13,793 bases of DNA from Planctomycetota bacterium (GTDB lineage: Bacteria; Planctomycetota; PUPC01; JABMSA01; JAUWKK01). The position numbers and the translations under genes are program-made. A model generated the notes under the pieces. The model did not search any database and was not told the DNA's origin. It saw nothing but the letters and a program-made list of their open reading frames with translations. The DNA lies in NCBI GenBank assembly GCA_030614245.1, contig JAUWKK010000030.1:1-13793 (forward strand), written 5' to 3'. Within the stretch, counting starts at the first letter, position 1. The number at the start of each line of letters is the position of its first letter. Positions 1 to 7,199 of the stretch are shown here, one piece after another.

Positions 1-912
1 GGCGAGGAATTCGGCGACGGGCGCTGCTTCTTCTGCAATTCAGGCACCGAGGCCGTCGAATCGATGATCAAGCTCGGACGTCTCCACGGCGGCGATGGAC
101 GCTACAAGATCATCGCAATGGATAACTCCTTCCACGGCCGCACGATGGGCGCACTGTCGGCCACGGGGCAGAAGAAGTATCACAAGGGTGTCGGGCCGAT
201 GCTGCCGGGCTTCGAGCACGCACGTTTCAACGATCTCGATGACGTCGCGAGCAGGATCGACGGCGAAACATGCGCCGTGCTGGTCGAGCCGGTCCAAGGC
301 GAAGGCGGCGTCAATCCGGCGGATGGAGAGTGCATCACCGGGCTGCGCGGGCTGTGTGACGACCACGACCTGCTGCTGCTTGTCGACGAGGTGCAGACGG
401 GGATCGGCCGAACCGGCAGGATGTTCGGCTACCAGCACTATGACGTGAAACCCGATGCGATCGCGCTGGCCAAGGGGCTGGGCGGCGGTATGCCCATTGG
501 CGCCATGGTGGCCTCGGCCGCTGTAGCGCCGAAGCTTGCACCGGGGACGCACGCGTCGACTTTCGGCGGCAATCCGCTGGCCTGCGCGGCAGCGTCCGCT
601 GTCATCGAGACGATCCGCGACGAGAACCTCCTCGATCACGTGCGCCGGACGGGCGAATATGTCCGCAGCCGGCTGGACGGGTTCGTCGACGAGTTCGACT
701 TCGCCGTCGGCGTGCGGGGCCTGGGGCTGATGAATGCCCTGCAGCTATCGATCCCGGGTAAGGACTTCGCCCGCGAGTGCCTCGAAGACGGCCTGTTGAT
801 AAACTGCACCTGTGATACGGTGCTGAGGTTCGTGCCGCCGCTGATCGTCACTGATGAGCAGATCGACGAGGGCCTCGCAATCGTCCGGGACGTACTTCGC
901 CGGCACAAGTGA
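1..912 (+). CDS. argD: Acetylornithine aminotransferase ArgD (5' end outside window)
   Basis: The reading frame is open from base 1, so the true start lies upstream; 303 codons are visible of the roughly 390-400 usual for the family. ArgD is a class III PLP-dependent aminotransferase that converts N-acetylglutamate semialdehyde and glutamate to N-acetylornithine in the cytoplasm. Visible signatures are the phosphate-binding segment FFCNSGTEAVE at the window edge, the FHGRTMGALS motif, the cofactor-ring aspartate in LLLVDEVQTGIGRTG, and the PLP Schiff-base lysine in AIALAKGLGGGMPIGA, followed by HASTFGGNPLACAA. The C-terminal small domain with the conserved RFVPPL segment is present and ends at TGA. 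The argF start codon follows 41 bp later, as in many arg operons. Related class III enzymes (succinylornithine or GABA transaminase) share these motifs, but the argF neighbour favours ArgD. Confidence 0.95.
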   Translation, partial: GEEFGDGRCFFCNSGTEAVESMIKLGRLHGGDGRYKIIAMDNSFHGRTMGALSATGQKKYHKGVGPMLPGFEHARFNDLDDVASRIDGETCAVLVEPVQGEGGVNPADGECITGLRGLCDDHDLLLLVDEVQTGIGRTGRMFGYQHYDVKPDAIALAKGLGGGMPIGAMVASAAVAPKLAPGTHASTFGGNPLACAAASAVIETIRDENLLDHVRRTGEYVRSRLDGFVDEFDFAVGVRGLGLMNALQLSIPGKDFARECLEDGLLINCTCDTVLRFVPPLIVTDEQIDEGLAIVRDVLRRHK

Positions 913-938
913 GCGGTTTTTTCCGCGACACAGGCGGC

Positions 939-943
939 AAGGA
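939..943 (+). promoter_or_regulatory. Shine-Dalgarno site that sets the argF start
   Basis: AAGGA lies 10 nt before the ATG at 954. An in-frame GTG at 909 overlaps the argD stop and would give 15 extra residues, but no comparable site precedes it and those residues do not resemble the family. This favours 954 as the start. Confidence 0.65.
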
Positions 944-953
944 ACTGACTGCG

Positions 954-1877
954 ATGAAGACGCGACATTTTATAACAGTAGCCGACTTGACGCCCGAAGG
1001 GACTCTGGCCCTTTTCGACGAGGCCGAGGCGCTCAAGCAGCGGCTCAGTCGCGGCGTTCACGAGCGATGCCTGGCCGATAAGTCGCTCGTGATGATCTTC
1101 GAGAAGGCGTCAAGCCGCACGCGGTTGTCATTCGAGATAGGAATGACCCAACTGGGCGGCCACGCCGTCTATGTGGGAATGCTCGACGAACGCCTCGGCG
1201 AACGCGAATCGGTGCCAGATGCCGCCCGTGTCGTGTCCGGTTATGCGGACGGCGTTATGCTCCGCACGTACGCGCACGGAACGGTGATGGAGTTCGCGAA
1301 GCCCTCGTCCGTCCCGGTGATCAACGGGCGGTCGGACTACAACCACCCGTGCCAGGCGTTGACGGACCTGTTCACTATCCGCGAGAAGCTGGGCAACCTG
1401 AAGAAGATCAAGCTGGCGTATGTGGGCGCCGGCAATAATGTTGCGCGGTCACTGGCGTGGGCATGCTATCGAAGGGGAATGCGGTTCGCCATAGCGTCGC
1501 CGAAGGGCTATGAGCTCGGCGACAGGTTGATCAAGAAGGTACGGAATCTGACACCTGAGTCCGGCGGCACGATCTCCAAGTTGCGCGATCCTCACAAGGC
1601 CGTCAGAGGCGCTGATGTTGTCTACACCGACGTGTGGGCGTCAATGGGCCAGGAAGACGAAGCCGCCGAGCGCCGGAAAATATTCCGCGATTACCAGGTT
1701 AACGCCCGACTGCTCGATGCAGCCGGCAAAGGTGCGCTCGTCATGCACTGCCTGCCCGCCCACCGAGGCGACGAAATCACCGGCGACGTCATCGACGGGA
1801 AGCAGTCGATAGTATTCGACCAGGCCGAGAACAGAATGCACCTGCAGAAGGGTATCCTGAAGATGCTGCTGGGATAG
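954..1877 (+). CDS. argF: Ornithine carbamoyltransferase ArgF
   Basis: This 307-aa protein matches the usual OTCase length. It transfers the carbamoyl group from carbamoyl phosphate to ornithine, giving citrulline in arginine biosynthesis. The carbamoyl-phosphate loop FEKASSRTR is at residues 49-57; the usual STRT is SSRT here, a conservative change that keeps both arginines. HPCQ is at 131-134, the ornithine-binding DVWASMGQE at 226-234, and the catalytic-cysteine loop HCLPAHRG at 265-272. The SMG loop and HCLP identify it as OTCase rather than aspartate carbamoyltransferase. The protein begins MKTRHFITVADLT, typical of short bacterial OTCases, which supports the ATG at 954. It sits 41 bp downstream of argD in the same direction, so the two are probably co-transcribed. 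The stop is TAG, which shows TAG is a normal stop here. Confidence 0.96.
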   Translation: MKTRHFITVADLTPEGTLALFDEAEALKQRLSRGVHERCLADKSLVMIFEKASSRTRLSFEIGMTQLGGHAVYVGMLDERLGERESVPDAARVVSGYADGVMLRTYAHGTVMEFAKPSSVPVINGRSDYNHPCQALTDLFTIREKLGNLKKIKLAYVGAGNNVARSLAWACYRRGMRFAIASPKGYELGDRLIKKVRNLTPESGGTISKLRDPHKAVRGADVVYTDVWASMGQEDEAAERRKIFRDYQVNARLLDAAGKGALVMHCLPAHRGDEITGDVIDGKQSIVFDQAENRMHLQKGILKMLLG

Positions 1878-1922
1878 GCCGGGTGCGGCCGTTTGGCCTC
1901 GCGATCTCGATTTCTCCCGGCC
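1877..1922 (+). other. GC-rich nested inverted repeat after argF
   Basis: GGCCGGG (1877-1883) pairs with CCCGGCC (1916-1922). Inside, GGCC-GTTT-GGCC (1887-1898) can form a second small hairpin. The structure begins at the argF stop codon and ends about 46 bp before the XPB start, so it could mark the end of the arg operon. No T-run follows, so it is not a canonical intrinsic terminator. Confidence 0.35.
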
Positions 1923-1968
1923 GTCACCTGGCTCGTGCGTCGGTGAGGCTGTATCACGGGATTGATTC

Positions 1969-3645
1969 ATGACCGGCCAGCCGAAGAATCCACTGATCGT
2001 CCAGGGTGACCGCACCGTCCTGCTGGAGGTCGATAATCCCCTTTACACCGAGGCCCGCGACGCGCTTGCGCGCTTCGCCGAGCTCGAGAAAAGCCCCGAA
2101 CACATCCATACTTATCGCATCAGCCCGCTTTCGCTGTGGAACGCCGCCGCGTCGGGGATGTCCGCCGACGAGATAACCGCCGCGCTCGAACGATACAGCA
2201 AGTTCCGCGTGCCGTCGAACATCACCCGCGAGGTGTCCGAATACATCAGCCGGTATGGACTTGTGAAGCTTGTCCGTGAAAACGACGAACTGCTGCTCGT
2301 CTCGGATGATCCCGCGACTATCGCCCTGATCTGGCGCAGCCATGCGGCGAAGCCCTTCTTGATCCGCGCGGTCAACGGGCGCAGTCTTGTGGTCAAGCCG
2401 CGGTTCCGCGGACACATCAAACAGGCGCTGTTGCGGATCGGGCTGCCCGTCGAGGACCTCGCCGGGTACATCACCGGCGCTCCGCTCGATATCAACCTCG
2501 CCGAGGTGATGGGGAACGGCGCCCCGTTCGTCGTGCGCCATTACCAGCGGGATTCGTCGGAAGTCTTCCACGCGGGCGGGTCTGCGCGGGGCGGCAGCGG
2601 CGTCATCGTGCTCCCCTGCGGCGCCGGCAAGACCATCGTCGGCCTCGCCATCATGGCCCTCTGCAAGGCCGAAACTCTCATCCTCGTTACCAGCATCACC
2701 GCCGTCAACCAGTGGTATCGCGAGATACTCGACAAGACGCTGCTCACAGAAGACGACATCGGCGTGTACACGGCCCAGGAGAAGAACGACAGGCCCATTA
2801 CGATCACCACCTACCAGATGCTCACATATCGCAAGCGGAAGACGTCGCAGTTCCCGCATTTCGAGCTCTTCAACCGCCGCTTCTGGGGGCTGATCATCTA
2901 CGACGAGGTCCATCTGCTCCCCGCCCCCGTCTTCCGCATCACGGCCGAAATCCAGGCCTGCCGCAGACTCGGCCTGACGGCCACCCTCGTGCGTGAAGAC
3001 CACAAGGAAGACGAGGTCTTCAGCCTGATCGGGCCCAAGAGATACGACGTGCCCTGGAAGGTGCTCGAAAAGCAGGGATGGATCGCCTCGGCAGAGTGCA
3101 TCGAAATACGTATACCGCTGCCGCCTGAGACGAGAATGGACTACGCACTTGCCGACGGCCGGGCGAAGTTCCGAATCGCCTCGGAGAACTTCCTCAAACG
3201 CGAGATCGTCGAACGGCTGCTGCGGCATCACAGCGACGAACTCGTGCTGATCATCGGTCAATACATCAAGCAACTGAAGGCGCTGTCGAAGGATCTCGAC
3301 ATCCCGCTGATCACCGGTGTAACGGGCAACGCCACGCGCGAGAAACTTTACGGTGAATTCCGGCGTGGCGAAATCCGGCGGCTGATCGTCTCGAAGGTCG
3401 GCAATTTCGCCATCGACCTGCCCGACGCCAACGTGGCGATCCAGGTCTCCGGCACGTTCGGCTCGCGCCAGGAGGAGGCCCAGAGGCTGGGCCGCATACT
3501 GCGACCCAAGCGCGACAAATCCACGGCGCACTTCTACTCGCTCGTCACCCGCGACAGCGTCGAGCAGGACTTCGCCGCCAACCGCCAGTTGTTCCTCACG
3601 GAGCAGGGCTATTCATATATCATCAAGGACGCCGGCGAGGTGTGA
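1969..3645 (+). CDS. XPB/ERCC3-type DEVH DNA helicase
   Basis: This 558-aa superfamily 2 helicase has the layout of bacterial and archaeal XPB. Residues 1-125 form the XPB/Ssl2 N-terminal domain (PF13625-like) and about 126-180 a damage-recognition-type domain. Helicase lobe 1 has Walker A LPCGAGKT (K221), Walker B DEVH (312-315) and motif III TAT (337-339). It is followed at once by the XPB-diagnostic RED triplet (342-344). Lobe 2 ends with motif VI GSRQEEAQRLGRILRPK (498-514). Family knowledge: XPB is a 3'-5' ATP-dependent DNA translocase that opens DNA in nucleotide excision repair and, in eukaryotes, in transcription initiation as part of TFIIH. No obvious Shine-Dalgarno precedes the ATG, but the first residues (NPLIVQGDRTVLLEV) match the expected start of bacterial XPB. 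The next gene, 61 bp downstream, shares the N-terminal domains and is probably its partner. No Bax1-like nuclease is present in the window. Confidence 0.95.
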   Translation: MTGQPKNPLIVQGDRTVLLEVDNPLYTEARDALARFAELEKSPEHIHTYRISPLSLWNAAASGMSADEITAALERYSKFRVPSNITREVSEYISRYGLVKLVRENDELLLVSDDPATIALIWRSHAAKPFLIRAVNGRSLVVKPRFRGHIKQALLRIGLPVEDLAGYITGAPLDINLAEVMGNGAPFVVRHYQRDSSEVFHAGGSARGGSGVIVLPCGAGKTIVGLAIMALCKAETLILVTSITAVNQWYREILDKTLLTEDDIGVYTAQEKNDRPITITTYQMLTYRKRKTSQFPHFELFNRRFWGLIIYDEVHLLPAPVFRITAEIQACRRLGLTATLVREDHKEDEVFSLIGPKRYDVPWKVLEKQGWIASAECIEIRIPLPPETRMDYALADGRAKFRIASENFLKREIVERLLRHHSDELVLIIGQYIKQLKALSKDLDIPLITGVTGNATREKLYGEFRRGEIRRLIVSKVGNFAIDLPDANVAIQVSGTFGSRQEEAQRLGRILRPKRDKSTAHFYSLVTRDSVEQDFAANRQLFLTEQGYSYIIKDAGEV

Positions 3646-3706
3646 GGGAGATCGGGTTTGCGAACGACGGGATCGACGCGCAAGTTCTAACGGGTAACGA
3701 TCCATC

Positions 3707-5800
3707 ATGAACATCGACCGCTTCCTGGGCAGCAAGGGGATTCCGGCTTTGCAGTCGATTCTGCTGCGCTGGAAGCCCCGCTCGAGGCGATCCAATTCTA
3801 AAGCATCGCTCCAGCGCTCGCTGCGCAGCGCCATGCTCGATGTCAAGCGGATCGAGCAGCATCTCGATGGCCTGCACTCACCGGAAACACTCCTCTTGCG
3901 AGCAATACTGCTCAGTCCGACTGCGTCGGTCGCATGGGACTGGCAACTGCCGCGCCGCCTCGCAGTTGACGAGCGCCGGCTCGAAGCGGCACGCGAACGC
4001 CTGACCGATGTCGGCTTCATCGGTAACATGCCGTTGAATGCATGGGAAGGCGGCAGGCAAACAATCTTCGTGCCTGATGAACTCGCCGAACGGCTCAGAA
4101 ATCTGCTCGACATCGATCTGCGTCCGCCCCTGCAGGTCGTCAGCCTGAGAGGATACGTCGAGGCGCTCGAACCTGACCGACGCCGCGAACTCCTCGAACC
4201 TTTCGGCCTCGCCACTCTCGCCGACGACCTCGATCGGGTTACAAGCGAACTTCTGTGCCCCGACGCCGTCTTAGCCAGGATCGAACGGCAGGATGCCGAG
4301 TTCCGCACCATCTTTGCGGAAGTCCTTCATGAATACCAGGGCATAGCGCCGTCTGCTGCGGTCTTCCACGATAGACGCCAGGCGGCCAGGGAATGGCGCA
4401 GTCTGGCCGAAGCCGCCCTGCTCGGCACAGTGTGTGAACTACCGCTCCACGTCTTCGGCATAGACGACGCCGGACCACATCTCGTCCTTTTCCGCGAGGT
4501 GTGCGACGCGCTCAGCACACCACGGGCGGGCGACGCCACTGCCGGGCTCGAGATCGCAGCCGCCGGCGCCGACTTCCTCGTCGATATTTGCATGCTGTGC
4601 GACGAGGCCAGCGACCATCCGCTGCGCGTCACGCAGAGCGGCAAACTGTTCAAGTCCGTCGTCCGCCGCCTGCTCGGGGTTTTCGTCCAGTCCGAAACGC
4701 TTGGCCGCGATCAACGCGATCTGCTGCTGTTGAAAGTCATGATCGCCAAGGATCTCAACCTGCTCAGGCTCAATGAACGCAAGGGCCTTGCCGCAGCCAG
4801 GCACTACGCCAAGTGGGAGAAGCTGCCCATAGAAGATCGCGTGGCTGAACTCCACCGCGGCCTGATGAAGACGCGCGGCCGTCAAAGCGACAAGTCGCCG
4901 GTTATTCGGAGGCTGCTGGCCGAACTGGCGGGTATGCTCCCCGGCCAATGGTACGATGCGCTCGTGCCGGTTCGCCGCACGTTCAGCAATCTCATGCTCG
5001 ATGCCAGGACGTGGCAGCAACAGCGGATGCCCGATGACGTGCCGCTACCGAAGCATGATTACGTCCACCATCACAACTTCACCGACGTCTGCCGGGCGCT
5101 CTTCCGCAGCGTTGTGCCCGATCTCCAGGCCCTGGGGCTGGTCGACGTGGCTGTCGAGCCGGAGGCCCCCGCCTGCATCCGCCTGACACCCCTGGGCGAT
5201 TGCGTACTCAACGACGATCCGCTCCGGCGCTCGGCCGGTGGTGCTCCCGGCATCGGCCTGATCGTCAATCCCGACTTCGAAGTGCTCGCCATGCCCGACG
5301 GCGACATTCACCTCACTCCAGCAAGCGCGGCATGCTGCCATCTGCAGTACAGCCTGAGCCGCTTCTGCGAACGCGCGAAGTCTACGCACCAGACCCACCA
5401 TTACCGGATCAGCCGCCGCAGCGTCGAGCGAGCCGTCGTCCGAGGCATGACCGCCGACGAGATGATCGATACCCTTCGCCGCAACTCGGCGGTACCGGTG
5501 CCGCAGAACGTCGAGTACTCGCTGCGAAGCTGGATCGAAGGCGTCCGCCTGGCAACCGCCCAGACCGTCTGCCTGCTCGAGGTGCCCGACGAAGACGCGA
5601 TGCAGGTCGTCCTGGGTCTTCCGGCCTTCAGCCCGCTCGTCATCCGAGCGCTCTCGCCAACCGCCGTCATCATCAAGAGCATACCACGCGAGCGCACCAT
5701 CCTCGAAGCGCTCCGAAAGATCGGCGTGCATCTCACCTTCCCAATGGAGGACATTGCCGGAACGGAAGACGATGGCGACGATGAATACTGGGCCGGCTGA
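3707..5800 (+). CDS. XPB-associated protein with XPB N-terminal-like domain
   Basis: This 697-aa cytoplasmic protein lacks helicase motifs. Its C-terminal segment (about 515-686) is clearly homologous to residues 7-168 of the XPB encoded just upstream. HHYRISRRSVERAVVRGMTADE corresponds to HTYRISPLSLWNAAASGMSADE in the helicase, and SPLVIRALSPTAVIIK to KPFLIRAVNGRSLVVK; both end in an (M/V)ED(I/L)AG motif. The N-terminal 45 residues are basic and helical. Residues about 60-110 and 450-505 look like winged-helix units, the latter ending LGLVDV...IRLTPLG. The middle is alpha-helical. From memory, a similar companion adjoins ercc3 in Mycobacterium tuberculosis (Rv0862c next to Rv0861c). The 61-bp spacing on the same strand implies an operon. 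The likely role is an XPB regulator or DNA-binding partner; this is inference. The start is the first ATG with family-like content, and its ribosome site is weak. Confidence 0.85.
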   Translation: MNIDRFLGSKGIPALQSILLRWKPRSRRSNSKASLQRSLRSAMLDVKRIEQHLDGLHSPETLLLRAILLSPTASVAWDWQLPRRLAVDERRLEAARERLTDVGFIGNMPLNAWEGGRQTIFVPDELAERLRNLLDIDLRPPLQVVSLRGYVEALEPDRRRELLEPFGLATLADDLDRVTSELLCPDAVLARIERQDAEFRTIFAEVLHEYQGIAPSAAVFHDRRQAAREWRSLAEAALLGTVCELPLHVFGIDDAGPHLVLFREVCDALSTPRAGDATAGLEIAAAGADFLVDICMLCDEASDHPLRVTQSGKLFKSVVRRLLGVFVQSETLGRDQRDLLLLKVMIAKDLNLLRLNERKGLAAARHYAKWEKLPIEDRVAELHRGLMKTRGRQSDKSPVIRRLLAELAGMLPGQWYDALVPVRRTFSNLMLDARTWQQQRMPDDVPLPKHDYVHHHNFTDVCRALFRSVVPDLQALGLVDVAVEPEAPACIRLTPLGDCVLNDDPLRRSAGGAPGIGLIVNPDFEVLAMPDGDIHLTPASAACCHLQYSLSRFCERAKSTHQTHHYRISRRSVERAVVRGMTADEMIDTLRRNSAVPVPQNVEYSLRSWIEGVRLATAQTVCLLEVPDEDAMQVVLGLPAFSPLVIRALSPTAVIIKSIPRERTILEALRKIGVHLTFPMEDIAGTEDDGDDEYWAG

Positions 5801-5844
5801 GGTTAGCCGGGCATGACGATAGCGGGGCCTCACGAAGGTTTCAC

Positions 5845-5873
5845 TTGACAACACCGCCTCCCACTGCCACAAT
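5845..5873 (+). promoter_or_regulatory. Sigma-70-type promoter for the small lipoprotein gene
   Basis: A perfect -35 hexamer TTGACA (5845-5850) is followed by a 17-bp spacer and CACAAT (5868-5873, four of six matches to TATAAT). The expected transcript would start near 5880, leaving a leader of about 40 nt before the start codon at 5920. Confidence 0.65.
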
Positions 5874-5903
5874 GCTTGAGTAGAAGCCGTTCCCTGTCTC
5901 TGC

Positions 5904-5911
5904 AAAGGAGG
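5904..5911 (+). promoter_or_regulatory. Strong Shine-Dalgarno site that sets the lipoprotein start
   Basis: AAAGGAGG lies 8 nt before the ATG at 5920. The upstream in-frame GTG at 5914 is only 2 nt away from it, too close to be used. This is the strongest ribosome site in the window. Confidence 0.75.
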
Positions 5912-5919
5912 ATGTGACG

Positions 5920-6279
5920 ATGACCAGATTAGTGCTTGTTGTATTGGCCGCAACGCTGGTATGCACCGGTTGCACGGTGCGCCAGGCGGATCTTACGATT
6001 GTCTCTTCGCGCAATGTGAACCTTGCCGGCCTGAGCAAATCACGCACGGGTGTCGAGCCGCGCGTCGAAGGCAAGGACGTCCAGCATATCGTGCTATTCT
6101 TCCCCGTGACGGGCCCGCCCAACCTCGAGGAAGCGCTCGATAACGCCCTCGACCAGGGCAAGGGCGACACGATGATGGACGCCGTGGTTTACAGCTACGG
6201 TTGGTACATCCCGTTCATCTACGGGCAGGTCGGCTGGAGAGTCAAGGGCACGGTCGTCAACTCTAACGCCGCGAAATAG
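5920..6279 (+). CDS. Small exported lipoprotein, function unknown
   Basis: The gene encodes 119 aa. A hydrophobic signal (LVLVVLAATLV) ends at a probable lipidation cysteine, Cys18, in VCTGC; the -3 position is Cys rather than the usual Leu, so the lipobox is atypical. The mature part has an STRN-like segment (IVSSRNVNL), then HIVLFFPVTGPPNLEEALDNAL, then GDTMMDAVVYSYGW, and ends in a YIPFIYGQ...VKGTVV strand. This pattern resembles a family of small uncharacterised bacterial lipoproteins (TRL-like) recalled from memory; no biochemical role is known to me. It has its own promoter and strong ribosome site and is followed by genes on the opposite strand. It is therefore probably transcribed alone and at a good level. 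The stop is TAG. Confidence 0.8.
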   Translation: MTRLVLVVLAATLVCTGCTVRQADLTIVSSRNVNLAGLSKSRTGVEPRVEGKDVQHIVLFFPVTGPPNLEEALDNALDQGKGDTMMDAVVYSYGWYIPFIYGQVGWRVKGTVVNSNAAK

Positions 6280-6301
6280 CCGGCAGCGGAACGTGCGCCC
6301 G

Positions 6302-7141
6302 TCACTCCCGAATGAAGATGTGCTTTAATGGATGGAAGTTGCGGATGTTCGGATAGAACCCGCCGATGCGGGGCTTAACCAGCGTGTGGTTCACGTCGTA
6401 GTAGAGCGGCATCACCGGCATCTCGTCGTCGATGAGGATTCTCTCGGCCTCCTGTAACGCTCTTTCGCGTTCTTTCGGGTCGAGTGTGTTCGCGGCCCGG
6501 GCTATGAGCCTGTCGCAGCGCCGGTTGCTCCAGCCGGTGCGGTTATTGCCGTCGTATGCGGATAAGCGCTTATGCGCGCCCTGCCTCTTCTCGCGCCATG
6601 TCGTAATCGAGCTGATCGGGCGAGTTGAGATACACCCGAAAGCAGTAATCAGTAAACAGTAAACAGTGAAGAAGCAAGAAAGTCAAGACTGCCACTGACC
6701 ACTGACCACTGAATACTGAATACTGATTCCAGCCCTGGTTGACGAGTTCCACGTTGATATTCAGTTCCTTCTGCCACAGTTGCCCGGCCGCGTCCACTTA
6801 TCGCCGTGCGTCTCTACCGTCCTGCGATGCACGGGTGCGAGCGTGGGGAAGGAGCACAGTTCGAGAAAGAAGGGCGTCGCTGATTCGAGGCGCACGTGCA
6901 GCGTGCGGTCGTCAGTGGCTTTCACGCCGACTTCGGCGAAGTCGGTTATCGTGCCCGCATTGAACGCCCCGGCGTTCTTGACGTAGAAGAGCTGGTAAGC
7001 ATAGCTGAGCGTAGGGTCGAGAGTCTCCGGTTCGTCACCGTTATTGAGGGTGAATACCTTCCCCGCCGACGGCGCCTCGCCGCAGCCTGCCGACAGCGCC
7101 GTCAGCCCGAGCCAGATAACAAGGAAGCATCGATTCGCCAT
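6302..7141 (-). pseudogene. Decayed OppA-like peptide ABC transporter binding lipoprotein
   Basis: Remnants of an extracellular oligopeptide-binding protein (family length about 540 aa) are spread over 840 bp in order. From 7141, a lipoprotein signal ends in LSAGC, followed by GDEPETLDPTLS. The frame then jumps directly to YAYQLFYVKNAGAFNAG, losing about 90 residues that normally lie between. The text continues through FFLELCSFPTLAPVHRRTVETHGDKWTRP and changes frame near 6783-6795. There it jumps to AAGQLWQKELNINVELVNQGW, losing roughly 200 residues. A 90-bp repeat follows, then VYLNSPDQLDYDMAR, an in-frame TAA (6570-6572), and another frame change. The C-terminus YDGNNRTGWSN...FHPLKHIFIRE (6556-6305) ends at TGA 6302-6304. 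It cannot encode a working binding protein. No permease or ATPase genes are adjacent. No clear Shine-Dalgarno is visible. Confidence 0.9.
6639..6728. repeat. 90-bp palindromic MITE-like insertion in the oppA pseudogene
   Basis: The segment consists of short tandem units of the type CAGTAAA and CACTGAC/CTGAATA at its two ends. The 22-nt arms 6647-6668 and 6707-6728 are inverted repeats with 18 of 22 matches; the four mismatches are two AA/TT pairs. It sits between the OppA segments ELVNQGW and VYLNS, which are contiguous in homologues. Removing exactly 90 nt restores a continuous reading. It carries no gene and no stop in the oppA frame. Confidence 0.75.
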
Positions 7142-7199
7142 AGCGACAGACTATCAGCGCGTGGGGGTGGCGTCAAGGTGGCGGGGGCGAAGCTTCAAC

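Noticed and set aside
909..953. GTG at 909 as the argF start
   Set aside because: It would overlap the argD stop and add 15 non-family residues without a ribosome site; ATG 954 has AAGGA upstream and gives a normal N-terminus.
1954..3531. A 525-codon open frame on the minus strand opposite the XPB gene
   Set aside because: It is the antisense of a clearly conserved helicase, and its translation has no recognisable motifs; high-GC codon use commonly leaves such frames open.
6570..6797. A separate small membrane protein (hydrophobic stretch FLLLHCLLF)
   Set aside because: The hydrophobic part is the translated 90-bp repeat; the flanks are OppA segments, so this is part of the pseudogene.
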